DNA of 35,664 bases. It comes from Candidatus Dadabacteria bacterium. Lineage in GTDB: Bacteria; Desulfobacterota_D; UBA1144; Nemesobacterales; JADFKM01. Of the stretch, positions 9,852-19,483 are shown one piece after another. Position numbers and translations under genes: made by a program. Position 1 is the first letter of the stretch; each line of letters starts with the position of its first letter. The notes below the pieces were generated by a model. It had not been told where the DNA came from, did not search any database, and saw only the letters and a program-made list of their open reading frames with translations. Where the stretch lies: positions 1 to 35,664 of the forward strand of contig JADFKM010000015.1 of NCBI GenBank assembly GCA_022564935.1, written 5' to 3'.

Positions 9852-11372
9852 TCATTCGGATATCTCCACGCCGTAAGAGTCAATAATCGTGCCCTTTGCG
9901 CGCTCAAGGGCCGCAATCGCTATGTTGTAGTCTGCCACTGCCCTTATCTCACCGAACCTTGCGTCTACCAGGTCTCTCTGCGCCTCCAGCACCTCTCTTG
10001 TGGTTCCGACCCCCACCTTCAGTCTCTCCTCCTCGTTCCCGAGCACCTCCTCTACAAGCTGAACAGAAATATTTGCGGCTTCTATCTTCTTCAGGCTGTT
10101 GTGCACCTCTCTGATGGAATTTCTCACATCAAGCTCTACGTCCTCCACCGCCTTGCCGTGTCTAATTACGCTGCGCTCAAGCTCAGCCGCCGCTTTCCTA
10201 TACTCCCCCCTGGCCCCTGCGTTCGTGAGCGGGAAGCTCAGCACGCCCATTACCTGCCAGGTGGGGAAATCGCCTTCTCCAAGCTGCCTGAAGGCGTCGG
10301 TGCCCGAATTAAATTGCTCGGAAATCGGTTCCGGTATAGTGTCCCCAAACACAATGCGGCCCGGGTTTTGCTCCCCTCCAAGGCCCTGAAACAACAGGCT
10401 CCCTTGAACCATCAAACGGGGCAGTCTTTGATTTGAATAAAACTTCTTTAAGATTACCCGGTTCTCAATCTCCAGTTTGGACTGCGCGATTTCCGGCCTT
10501 TTCTTCATCGCCAGTGCAATAACCTCCTCTTCATTAATCTCCGTAAAACCGATTGTAGGCTCATCCGTGGGTACCAGCCTTAATCCCAAACTGATTGAGA
10601 GGAGATTCTTGAGTATGTCCTCACCGGCCTCAAGGTCGTTCTCTGCTGTAATCACGTCCACCTTCCTGGCGGCGACTTCAGAGCGGGCCTGCGTCACGGT
10701 AACGGGAGGCAGCACCCCCACCTCGACCTGTATCTCATTCCTCTTCTGCAGGTCGAGGGCCAGCTCCAGAGCCGTATTGGCCAGCTCGAGGAATTTGTAC
10801 GCAGCCACCAGGTTCCAATAGGCCCTTTGAACCTCGACAAGCGTGTCGGAGATAACCCGCTCTAGCTCCTTCCTCGATACGTCGCCTGTGCGCTTTGCTA
10901 CTCTGATACGGGCGAGATTAGATCCGGTGCCGAACCCCCTCAACAGCTCCTGACCGATGGAGAAGCTGAGATTAGTCACCCAGCTGGGGCTAAGAACTTC
11001 AACCTGAGATGTGGTCTTAGTCCTCGCCACTTCGAACCTCAGGAGGTCGTAGAATGTGCCTGTGGGCAGCGTGCCCGATATTCCCGCAGACAGCTCCAAC
11101 GTCTTGGAATCAATAATCCCGCTCTCGATAAATGTGCTTGCCGTCGGGCTTTCGGAATCGGTAAATGATGAGCTCAGCTCAAGAAGCGGGTCGAATACAC
11201 CCCTCTCTTTGAGCACGTCGCCTTCCGATACCTCGACATTCAACCTCTCAACCAGGATGTCCTTGTTGCCCTCCAGCGCCAGCCTTACGACGTCGTTAAT
11301 CGATATCTCAATCGTGCCCTGCGCGCCCGCGAAGGCCAGCGCCGCTAATACAATCATCTGGCTCATTCCCAT
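9852..11372 (-). CDS. TolC family outer membrane efflux protein
   Basis: Signal-like N-terminus and repeated TolC helical architecture (VEVQRAYWNLVAAYKFLELANTALELALDLQKRNEIQVEVGVLPPVTVTQARSEVAARKVDVITAENDLE). Confidence 0.88.
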   Translation of the reverse strand: MGMSQMIVLAALAFAGAQGTIEISINDVVRLALEGNKDILVERLNVEVSEGDVLKERGVFDPLLELSSSFTDSESPTASTFIESGIIDSKTLELSAGISGTLPTGTFYDLLRFEVARTKTTSQVEVLSPSWVTNLSFSIGQELLRGFGTGSNLARIRVAKRTGDVSRKELERVISDTLVEVQRAYWNLVAAYKFLELANTALELALDLQKRNEIQVEVGVLPPVTVTQARSEVAARKVDVITAENDLEAGEDILKNLLSISLGLRLVPTDEPTIGFTEINEEEVIALAMKKRPEIAQSKLEIENRVILKKFYSNQRLPRLMVQGSLLFQGLGGEQNPGRIVFGDTIPEPISEQFNSGTDAFRQLGEGDFPTWQVMGVLSFPLTNAGARGEYRKAAAELERSVIRHGKAVEDVELDVRNSIREVHNSLKKIEAANISVQLVEEVLGNEEERLKVGVGTTREVLEAQRDLVDARFGEIRAVADYNIAIAALERAKGTIIDSYGVEISE

Positions 11373-11529
11373 CCTCCTTCGTTTAGTGTTGTAGAAATAC
11401 CGGTTGAATCATACCACTTAGGGGAAATTTTACTACGAAGCTTCGACCACCTATATTATTATATTCGTAACGGCATTAGAGCGGCGTCGATGGGGACAAA
11501 TACAGGGAATTTTAGAAAGAGGTGATTAG

Positions 11530-12123
11530 ATGAAGGTCACGGTTTACTACGATTACATATGTCCATACTGTTACATAGGCTCTTTTAGGATAGAGTCTCT
11601 ATCGAAGGAGCTTAACCTGGAGCTCGAATGGAAGGGAATGGAAATACATCCCGAAATCCCCCCCTCGGGGCTAAGGCGCAAAAGCAACCCCAAACTGGAT
11701 CAAACCGTAAAAAACATTGATGAGATGGCCGGAGAGGACGGCATTGAAATAAAGCTCCCCGGCTTTGTAACCAACTCCAGGCTCAGCCTCGAAGCTGCGG
11801 AATTCGCCAAGACAAAGGGGCTCTTCGGTGACTTTCACCACGCAGTATACAAGGCCTATTTCAGAGAGGGGATCAACATCGGCGACAGGAAGCAGCTTTT
11901 GAAAATTGCCGAAGGAGCCGGTCTCAGCCCGGCCGAGGTCGAGGAGACGCTCGAACAAAAGACTATGAAGTCCATGATCGAGAGCAATCACCGAGAGGCC
12001 GAGGGGAACATGATACTCGGAGTCCCCACCTACGTTATCGGCGGCTACCCCCTCCACGGAAGCCAAAGCACAGGCACGCTCAGGACAATAATCGAGAGGG
12101 CTATCGACAGGGGAGGTGCTTAG
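11530..12123 (+). CDS. DsbA-family (FrnE-like) thiol-disulfide oxidoreductase
   Basis: MKVTVYYDYICPYCYIGSFRIE with CPYC motif; GVPTYVIGGYPLHGSQS near the C-terminus. Confidence 0.88.
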   Translation: MKVTVYYDYICPYCYIGSFRIESLSKELNLELEWKGMEIHPEIPPSGLRRKSNPKLDQTVKNIDEMAGEDGIEIKLPGFVTNSRLSLEAAEFAKTKGLFGDFHHAVYKAYFREGINIGDRKQLLKIAEGAGLSPAEVEETLEQKTMKSMIESNHREAEGNMILGVPTYVIGGYPLHGSQSTGTLRTIIERAIDRGGA

Positions 12124-12210
12124 AGTCCCGGGTCCGCTCCGGCGCTGTATCCACCTCCGTAAGACGAGCTCTATGTCTGCAAATACATATAAAAAAATCG
12201 GGAAAGGAAC

Positions 12211-12248
12211 AAAAAAAAGGGAGGCGCTCAAGCTGCCTCCCTTTAAAT
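12211..12248. terminator. Bidirectional intrinsic terminator between convergent genes
   Basis: AAAGGGAGGC (12216-12225) / GCCTCCCTTT (12235-12244) perfect 10-bp stem, flanked by an A8 run on the left (U-tract on minus) and TTTAAATT on the right. Confidence 0.8.
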
Positions 12249-12277
12249 TCACATCGGATAAAATCCGTTTGTATTTT

Positions 12278-13876
12278 CTACTTGAAGAACTGGTCGATGT
12301 ATATCAACAGCCTTCCCTGTACGGCAAACGGAACGTCCGGTGGGCTAATATCATCAGGTCCATGCGCCACATTTCCAGCGTCCAACACGAGGCCTGCCCT
12401 CTGAGTTATGAGGTCATCGAGGCCGTCTCCGGGAATAACAACGCTGCCAATTATATCAAAGTCGACTCCGGGCACTATGTTGATGGTAAAAGTACCCTCG
12501 AGCTCTGTCGCAAGGTACCTTCCAACCTTGGCGCCCGCGACAAGAGCTTCCCTCTCCTGGTTCCAGGCGAAAAGCACATGCGGGGTGAAGGACAGCCTGT
12601 CAAGCAGCTTTATGGTTCCCCACGCTCTGGCATAGTAAGCGTTTATAACGCTGTTCTCAATGCCGTAGATGGAGGGGATCATGTGCTTGAACAGGAGCTG
12701 GTCTATGTTGTAAGCGGCGCTAAAAGCCAGGACGTTGCCCTGGAAATCTCCGCCGTCTGTGGTACTAATCTCGTCACCGCCCGCATAGCCGAACTCAACG
12801 GCTACCATATTCACCGGGAAGCCGGGATAGACCTCCGCTCGCACTACAAATAGAAGGTTGGTGGCTTCAATATCGACATCTCTGCCGGGCACCTCGATCT
12901 CACCGACTGCATTCTGGACCTCTCCGACCAGCCTGAACATGTCTGTCTTATAGTCTATTACAGCCGCCCAGAGCAGGAAGGTGGCGTCAAAAGGTAAGCC
13001 TGCGAAGTTGTTCTGATGGATGTAGGGGAAGAGGTATCCGCCTACGGTCAGTCCGCCGGTGTTGTAAATAAGAGCGACAGCCCCTATGTCGTACGCGTCG
13101 CCACCACCGGTGACGAGCGTGGTTCCCTGCCTGAACCTATCGGTTACGAAGACGAAGGTAAAATTCCCGTCTCCGATGCCCCAGGATTTTAGATACAGGA
13201 ACCTGTCGAGCACGAAGCCCAGGTCTGAATGGGGATCCCATCCGCCGTTGGCGAGTATCCCGAGACCCCAGTCAAACGGCTGACGCCCGACCCTTATGAA
13301 ACCCAGGTTGTTGGGAAGCACGATGTCCATATGAATCATCCTCACGTTGAAGTACTGGACATCGTCAATGGGAACATTAGTGACGGCTCCATTAAAATCG
13401 AATGGCGCAATATTAGTGCCGAGTCCGCGAAACAGCACATTGTCTATGCCGCCCACGATAAGGGCACCTCGGAACCTGTCGTTGGGCGTCAACGCCTCAA
13501 AAACGACATCCCTTAACAGGATAGAGTTTGCACCACCCCAGATGTTGTTATCGGCAACATCGATCTGCGCTCTGATAGTCACGTTATCGCTGAGTATAAG
13601 CTGGGGTGTTAAACGGAGCCTGGTGTCTGCAAAAATGACCTCGTCATCAGCATTCGAGAACCCCAAAGCTCTAGCATGCTCATTGGTGAGCGCGCCAATA
13701 AACGTTCCATCCTTAATAACACGCAGTCTCGTACGCATAAAACTGGGGAATCCTCCCAAGCTCAACTCGACCGCGTAAGACGGCACAGCAACGAAAAATG
13801 CGAGAAGAAACGCAAAGAGCAGTTTTCCCTTACTCATCTCTCCTTTACCTCCTTTTCTTTGTTGGTTTACACACAT
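12278..13876 (-). CDS. Putative outer-membrane beta-barrel / porin-like protein, function unknown
   Basis: Clear signal peptide (LLFAFLLAFFVAVPSYA) followed by alternating amphipathic strands; no specific family recognised. Confidence 0.7.
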   Translation of the reverse strand: MCVNQQRKGGKGEMSKGKLLFAFLLAFFVAVPSYAVELSLGGFPSFMRTRLRVIKDGTFIGALTNEHARALGFSNADDEVIFADTRLRLTPQLILSDNVTIRAQIDVADNNIWGGANSILLRDVVFEALTPNDRFRGALIVGGIDNVLFRGLGTNIAPFDFNGAVTNVPIDDVQYFNVRMIHMDIVLPNNLGFIRVGRQPFDWGLGILANGGWDPHSDLGFVLDRFLYLKSWGIGDGNFTFVFVTDRFRQGTTLVTGGGDAYDIGAVALIYNTGGLTVGGYLFPYIHQNNFAGLPFDATFLLWAAVIDYKTDMFRLVGEVQNAVGEIEVPGRDVDIEATNLLFVVRAEVYPGFPVNMVAVEFGYAGGDEISTTDGGDFQGNVLAFSAAYNIDQLLFKHMIPSIYGIENSVINAYYARAWGTIKLLDRLSFTPHVLFAWNQEREALVAGAKVGRYLATELEGTFTINIVPGVDFDIIGSVVIPGDGLDDLITQRAGLVLDAGNVAHGPDDISPPDVPFAVQGRLLIYIDQFFK

Positions 13877-14133
13877 TTATATATAATTTTTGTAAGTTTG
13901 TCAAGCCCTATTATGCATTATATATACCCATTCCCCGGCTCGACTCTCCGCCCCCGGCTTCTCCATTATACTTAATATATTTAGCTTCCTATGTCAACCC
14001 CTAATTTTTAAAAAATTTTTCGCCCTACAAACACAGAAGACTGGAAGAAATAGAAGCATTTGGCGCGGCGGAAAAAAAATATACAATATTGTCATATCAT
14101 TACGCAATAAATGATCTTTATCAACCCCTATAA

Positions 14134-15306
14134 ATGAACAACGAAACCGACCTGAATTTGCTGACTGAAAAAATTAAAGCTCAAGCCGTCTACCCAAAGC
14201 TCCTCACTTTTTCGGCGTTTATGGAGCTGGCCCTCTACCACCCTAAGTGGGGATATTACAGCACCCCCCAACAAAAAATAGGGAAAAGGGGAGATTACTA
14301 TACCTCTCCGTTCGTCCACCCCGCTTTCGGAGAGGTAATAGCCAACGCGGTTCTTAGCTGTTGCGAAGCGCTCGGCGCCCCTGTCTTTGAAATCGTGGAA
14401 ATCGGAGCGGGCTCAGGGCTCCTGGCAGGGGACGTGCTGGACTCAATCAAGGGAAAAAGCCTGGGCGTATACGAGAAGACCAAATACACGGTAATAGAAA
14501 AAAGCCCGATATTCTCGCGAGAGCTTGGAGCGCTCCGGTCTCTTCACGGGGATAAAATCAGTGTGATACAAGAGCCGGACGCCCTCGGAGCGGGCGTGGT
14601 GACGGGCGTGTTCCTCTCAAACGAGCTGCTCGATTCACTGCCCTTTCACCGAGCAGTGTGGGAGGGGGGGAGCGTCAGGGAAATTTACGTCACCTGCCGA
14701 GACGGAGAGCTCACTGAAATCATCTCGGAGCCCAGCACCCCGGAGCTTGCCGGATACTTCGAAGGCTACGACGTCAGCCCCCCCGATGGAGCAGAGGTGG
14801 AAATAAACCTGCTGGCGGGCAAGTGGATGAGCTCCGTAGCGAGAGCGCTTAAGCGGGGGTTCGTCCTCACGATCGACTACGGGCATCTGGCAGCCGAACT
14901 CTTCAGCCCGGAGCGGCGCAAGGGAACGATGAGGTGCTTCAGTAAACACACCTTAAACGAAAGCCCCTACGACAACATAGGAAGCCAGGACATCACCGCG
15001 CACGTCGATTTCAGCAACTTGATAAGGCATGGAGATAGGTGCGGACTCAAGACTTTGATGTACACGACCCAGGGACAGTTCCTCGTAGACTTCGGCGTGC
15101 TCGATATCTTAGAAAGGTATGCAGCACACAAAACACTCGGCGAGGTGGAAAAGGGAAAGAACATCGCCGCTATTAAGACCCTCTTCCTCCCCTCCATGAT
15201 GGGAAACAGGTTCAGAGTCCTCCTGCAGTCAAAGGACATAGACATCAACCCGGAGGAGCTCTATCCGCCATCCCCTCTCAAGCTCTCTCCCGGCGAAGTT
15301 ACCTGA
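14134..15306 (+). CDS. SAM-dependent methyltransferase, MidA/NDUFAF7-like (DUF185 type)
   Basis: LYHPKWGYYSTPQQKIGKRGDYYTSPFVHPAFGEVIA, VEIGAGSGLLAGDVL, FLSNELLDSLPFHRAVW, LTIDYGHLAAELFSPERRKGTMRCF. Confidence 0.9.
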   Translation: MNNETDLNLLTEKIKAQAVYPKLLTFSAFMELALYHPKWGYYSTPQQKIGKRGDYYTSPFVHPAFGEVIANAVLSCCEALGAPVFEIVEIGAGSGLLAGDVLDSIKGKSLGVYEKTKYTVIEKSPIFSRELGALRSLHGDKISVIQEPDALGAGVVTGVFLSNELLDSLPFHRAVWEGGSVREIYVTCRDGELTEIISEPSTPELAGYFEGYDVSPPDGAEVEINLLAGKWMSSVARALKRGFVLTIDYGHLAAELFSPERRKGTMRCFSKHTLNESPYDNIGSQDITAHVDFSNLIRHGDRCGLKTLMYTTQGQFLVDFGVLDILERYAAHKTLGEVEKGKNIAAIKTLFLPSMMGNRFRVLLQSKDIDINPEELYPPSPLKLSPGEVT

Positions 15307-15526
15307 TAACAATACCCAATTGAGAGGTAACATTAGTTGCCCACCAGCTGTATTAAATTTGTCACAACAAATCACAAAGCATTCTTTCACAACCAATATT
15401 ACTGTGATTTGCCCAATACATTATACATTTCCTGCATTTAATTTTTAAAGCGAATTTTGAAATGATTATGTTTGGCACAATGTAAAAATCGGTAATGGTA
15501 TTATTTAGTTAACCTAAAATAAGTGC

Positions 15527-15554
15527 TTGACAAAAAACATTATAGTTATATGAT
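15527..15554 (+). promoter_or_regulatory. Putative sigma70-type promoter for the small lipoprotein gene
   Basis: TTGACA (15527-15532), N16, TATGAT (15549-15554), about 50 nt upstream of the ATG. Confidence 0.6.
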
Positions 15555-15577
15555 GGAAGTATCTATGATTAAATAGC

Positions 15578-15609
15578 GAGGTAAGTGCTATGAGAGGTAA
15601 GTGCTATGA
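15578..15609 (+). repeat. Exact 16-bp tandem duplication spanning RBS and start codon (GAGGTAAGTGCTATGA x2)
   Basis: 15578-15593 and 15594-15609 are identical by eye; each carries GAGGT plus ATG. Confidence 0.9.
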
Positions 15610-16160
15610 AAGGAGATAATTTGCAAATGTGGGCTAACATGCTCATACATGACCGTGTTTGGGTAAAAACACTAAGTACCGTTTTATTGATCATTTTTGT
15701 CGCCTTAGGCTCAAGCGTCGGTTGCGGAGGGGGCGGTACCGATGGAGGTGATGACAGTAACGGCATATCTGGTGATGACTGTCCCGACATATCTGGTTCG
15801 GGCTCTTTGGTTTTTACCGAGACGGCAAATGATTGTGTTGAACCGCTTGAACTCCCTTTCATAGTGATAGGTAATGTTAACCAAACTGACTGCTCACTGA
15901 GCGGCACATTGACAGAAAATGGTATTACGATCCCTTTTGCAGGCTCTATAAATTCAAGTGGGACTGCAATAATAACAGGCATGACTTCTATACCGGATAC
16001 TGGCACTACGCTTGAGTTTACGTTCGATTGCACCTTAAACTTCGACGGCAATGGCGACTTAATTGAGGGACTCTGCAGTGTGTTCCTAGAAGGAATTGAT
16101 GACGCTACCGGTGCCACCTTATTCTCCTGTACATCTGATTTCAATGTTACTCCCGAATGA
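15606..16160 (+). CDS. Small secreted lipoprotein, function unknown
   Basis: Hydrophobic leader with lipobox-like end (TVLLIIFVALGSSVGCGGGGTDGGDDSNG), then a beta-rich soluble domain. Confidence 0.75.
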   Translation: MKGDNLQMWANMLIHDRVWVKTLSTVLLIIFVALGSSVGCGGGGTDGGDDSNGISGDDCPDISGSGSLVFTETANDCVEPLELPFIVIGNVNQTDCSLSGTLTENGITIPFAGSINSSGTAIITGMTSIPDTGTTLEFTFDCTLNFDGNGDLIEGLCSVFLEGIDDATGATLFSCTSDFNVTPE

Positions 16161-16184
16161 TTAAGGCTCTAGACTAGCAGAAGC

Positions 16185-16394
16185 GTGCTCGATATCATAG
16201 AAAGGTACGCGGCCGACCGCTCGCTCAGCGCTATAGAAGCCGAAAAGAACATCGCCGCTATTAAGACCCTCTTCCTCCCCTCCATGATGGGAAACAGGTT
16301 CAGAGTCCTCTTACAGATAAAGGACATCGACATAAGCCCAGAGGAGTTCTACCCCGCATCGCCCCTCAAACTTTCGCCAGGTGAAGTTACCTGA
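16185..16394 (+). pseudogene. Partial second copy of the MidA-like methyltransferase C-terminus
   Basis: LDIIERYAADRSLSAIEAEKNIAAIKTLFLPSMMGNRFRVLLQIKDIDISPEEFYPASPLKLSPGEVT closely matches the C-terminus of 14134..15306; it lacks the methyltransferase core. Confidence 0.88.
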
Positions 16395-16511
16395 AGTTCC
16401 TTCTATTTTCACTCAACACACTCCAGTAAAACTACAACACAATCTCTTGCCTCGCCCGTAGCGTTGGGTTATCTTTAATGGCTCTAAAACACTACCGGGA
16501 GCGACGAGCCT

Positions 16512-17678
16512 ATGGACATACGGTGGGCGCGCAGGATAGATGAGCTTCCTCCTTACCTCTTCGCGGAGATAGACGCAAAGAAAGAGGAGCTGATAAAGAA
16601 GGGGGTCGATGTGATCGACCTCGGCGTGGGAGACCCCGACCTACCCACTCCGGAGCACATAATAAATGCGCTTGAGCGGGCCGCGAACGACCCGGCAAAC
16701 CACCGCTACCCATCCTACGTCGGGATGCTGAGCTTCAGGGAGGCGGCGGCCCGTTGGATGAGGCGGCGCTTCGGGGTCGACCTCGATCCCGGGAGCGAGG
16801 TGCTCGCGCTGATAGGCTCGAAAGAGGGGGTGGCGCACATACCGCTGGCCTTCATCGACCCGGGGGACGTCGTGCTGGTGCCGGACCCCGGCTACCCGGT
16901 CTACCCGGTGTCGACGACCTTCGCGGGGGGTGTGCCCTGGCTCATGCCCCTATATAAGGAGAATGGCTTCCTGCCCGACCTATCGGCAATACCTGCCGAC
17001 ATAAGGAAAAAGGCGAAGCTCATGTTCCTCAACTACCCCAACAACCCTACCACGGCAGTAACCGGCAACGACTTCTTCGATGACGTCGTCGAGTTCGCCG
17101 CAGCAAACGATATTATAGTGTGTCACGACGCCGCCTACACCGAGATCGCCTACGACGGCCTCAGGCCGCCGAGCTTCCTCGAGGTCGACGGAGCGATGGA
17201 AGTTGGCATGGAGCTTCATTCCCACTCCAAAACATACAATATGACGGGCTGGCGCATAGCCTTTGCCGTGGGCAACAAGAGAGCGATAGGGGGCCTCGGC
17301 AAGGTCAAGACCAACATCGACTCCGGAGCTTTCCAGGCCGTGCAGGCGGCCGCGATCGAGGCGCTCGACAACTACACCCTCGGACTCGCCGAAAGGGTCG
17401 GGATCTATCAGGAAAGGCGCGACATATTCTGCAGGGGCCTCGATGAGGCGGGCATAAAGTACCACCACACCGAGGCAACTTTTTACGTATGGATCGAAGC
17501 TCCCTCCGGTTACAGCTCACAACAGTTCGCCAATACCCTTCTCACCCAATCCGCAATTGTGGTTACTCCGGGGGAGGGCTTCGGAAAGTACGGGGAGGGC
17601 TACGTCAGGGTCACACTGACAATTGCAACAGACAGGCTAACCGAAGCGGTAGAAAGAATTAAAGATGTAACCCTATAA
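16512..17678 (+). CDS. dapL: LL-diaminopimelate aminotransferase-like class I/II aminotransferase
   Basis: VDVIDLGVGDPDLPTPEHIINAL, GSKEGVAHIPLAFIDPGDVVLVPDPGYPVYP, LNYPNNPTTAV, SHSKTYNMTGWRIAFAVGN. Confidence 0.85.
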   Translation: MDIRWARRIDELPPYLFAEIDAKKEELIKKGVDVIDLGVGDPDLPTPEHIINALERAANDPANHRYPSYVGMLSFREAAARWMRRRFGVDLDPGSEVLALIGSKEGVAHIPLAFIDPGDVVLVPDPGYPVYPVSTTFAGGVPWLMPLYKENGFLPDLSAIPADIRKKAKLMFLNYPNNPTTAVTGNDFFDDVVEFAAANDIIVCHDAAYTEIAYDGLRPPSFLEVDGAMEVGMELHSHSKTYNMTGWRIAFAVGNKRAIGGLGKVKTNIDSGAFQAVQAAAIEALDNYTLGLAERVGIYQERRDIFCRGLDEAGIKYHHTEATFYVWIEAPSGYSSQQFANTLLTQSAIVVTPGEGFGKYGEGYVRVTLTIATDRLTEAVERIKDVTL

Positions 17679-17702
17679 TACCGAAAGTCTCTTACCAATA
17701 AA

Positions 17703-19193
17703 GTGGAACACCTGATAACGACTGCTAAATACACCTTGACGGCCCTGTACGTCGCCGGGTTTGTCCTGTTATGCGCCTTCGGTTTTCACAGGCACTACCT
17801 CTCAAGCGTTTTCAACAAAAACAAATCCGGTGTGCCCAGGCCCGTCAGGAGGTTCAAAAAACTCCCCAGGGTAACGGTGCAGCTTCCCGTGTACAACGAA
17901 ATGTATGTGGCGAGCAGGCTGATAAAGGCCGTATGCGCCATCGATTACCCCGTAGAGCTCCTGCACATTCAGGTCCTGGACGACTCCACCGACAGTACCA
18001 CCGAGATTGCAGAGGCGTCCGTTAGAGAGTTCCGCTCACACGGACTCAACATCGAGCTCATTCACAGAAATAACCGCGAGGGGTTCAAAGCCGGGGCGCT
18101 GGCCGAGGGCCTGAGGCACACAGATAGCGAGCTCATTGCCATATTCGACGCCGACTTCATCCCGCCCAGTGACTTCCTCAGACAGACCGTGGACTTCTTT
18201 ACCGACCCAAATGTAGGAGGGGTGCAGGTGCGCTGGGGCCACTTAAACCGGGACTACTCAACCCTTACTAAAGCCCAGTCCATTCTCCTCGACGGCCACT
18301 TCATCATCGAGCAGTCCTCCAGGTACTACGGGGGGATGTTCTTTAATTTCAACGGCACCGCCGGTGTGCTGAGGCGCCGGTGCATAGAGTCCGCCGGCGG
18401 ATGGCAGCACGACACCCTCACAGAAGACCTCGACTTGAGCTACAGGGCGCAGCTTAAGGGCTGGAGGTTCATTTACCTCAAGGACGTCGTGGCCGATGCC
18501 GAGCTTCCCGTGGATATGAACGCTTTCAAAGCGCAGCAGCACCGCTGGACAAAGGGCGCAATACAGACGGCAAAAAAAATTCTTCCGCACATTTTAAAAA
18601 ACCCCTCTCTCCCTTACAAAGTGAAAATAGAGGCGGCTTTCCACCTGCTGGGGGGCCTGTCGTACCCGCTACTGCTCATGGTACTGCTCCTCATGACTCC
18701 CGTGGCTTACTTCTGGCGCTCGCTGGGGTGGGAAAAGGTCATTCTGCTTAATTTGATAGCCATTTCGGCGGGCACACTCAGCCTCCTCAGGTTCTACTCC
18801 ATAGCCCTCAAAGAAGTCTACGGGCAGGGGTGGAAGAGGCGCGCTCACCACATCCCTGTGGCAATAGCCCTTGGCACGGGCATTGCCGTGAACAACACCA
18901 AGGCAGTATTAGAGGCTCTTTTAGGGAAATCATCGGAGTTCACCAGGACGCCCAAATTCGCCGTAACAAACAAGGGCGAGGGCTGGGCGCATAAGAACTA
19001 CACAAGCCCAAGGGGCTTCACGGCAGTACTCGAGCTTGCGCTCGGCCTCTTCTTTACTGCCCTTACGCTGTACGCCCTGTCTGCGGGGCACATCATTTGG
19101 GTACCGCTAGCGTTCTACATACAGCTTGGGTTCCTCTACACGTCTATCTCATCGCTCCTTCCGAGGCACAAAAAGACCGGGAGAGTCGACTGA
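17703..19193 (+). CDS. Family 2 glycosyltransferase (cellulose-synthase-like, membrane)
   Basis: GTG start; LPRVTVQLPVYNEMYVASRLI, QVLDDSTDSTTEIA, IFDADFIPP, TEDLDLSYRAQLKGW, QQHRWTKG (QxxRW), C-terminal TM helices. Confidence 0.92.
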   Translation: MEHLITTAKYTLTALYVAGFVLLCAFGFHRHYLSSVFNKNKSGVPRPVRRFKKLPRVTVQLPVYNEMYVASRLIKAVCAIDYPVELLHIQVLDDSTDSTTEIAEASVREFRSHGLNIELIHRNNREGFKAGALAEGLRHTDSELIAIFDADFIPPSDFLRQTVDFFTDPNVGGVQVRWGHLNRDYSTLTKAQSILLDGHFIIEQSSRYYGGMFFNFNGTAGVLRRRCIESAGGWQHDTLTEDLDLSYRAQLKGWRFIYLKDVVADAELPVDMNAFKAQQHRWTKGAIQTAKKILPHILKNPSLPYKVKIEAAFHLLGGLSYPLLLMVLLLMTPVAYFWRSLGWEKVILLNLIAISAGTLSLLRFYSIALKEVYGQGWKRRAHHIPVAIALGTGIAVNNTKAVLEALLGKSSEFTRTPKFAVTNKGEGWAHKNYTSPRGFTAVLELALGLFFTALTLYALSAGHIIWVPLAFYIQLGFLYTSISSLLPRHKKTGRVD

Positions 19194-19378
19194 GCGGGAT
19201 AGTTCCTATCGCACTTCAAATCCAGCCGTAAGGATACACATAATGCCTCCGAGCTTAACCAATTGTGCCTTCTTCGGTCCGCAATACATACGCCGCCAAA
19301 CCTCCGCCTGAGAAGCACTTGACCTAATAACTCCATGCCGACACATTGAATGGATTTCTTCACGTCAAAAAAAAGTAC

Positions 19379-19441
19379 TTGACAAGTTCTAGGCAAAAAT
19401 AATATACTTATGACTGACCGGTCAGTAATACTGATTGGTCA
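19379..19441 (+). promoter_or_regulatory. Promoter and TetR-type operator of the regulator gene
   Basis: TTGACA (19379-19384), N18, TATACT (19403-19408); perfect 14-bp palindrome ACTGACCGGTCAGT (19413-19426); imperfect second site ACTGATTGGTCA starting at 19430. Confidence 0.75.
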
Positions 19442-19483
19442 CAATACGCCGTTCGCCACAATACTTTATATATAAGGATTGCT

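Noticed and set aside
11671-12252. 193-aa minus-strand ORF
   Set aside because: Antisense to the DsbA-family gene; spurious.
12116-12853. 245-aa plus-strand ORF
   Set aside because: Runs through the convergent terminator and antisense to the porin-like gene; spurious.
16185-16394. Independent 69-aa gene
   Set aside because: It is a tail copy of the upstream methyltransferase with no convincing RBS; treated as a gene fragment.
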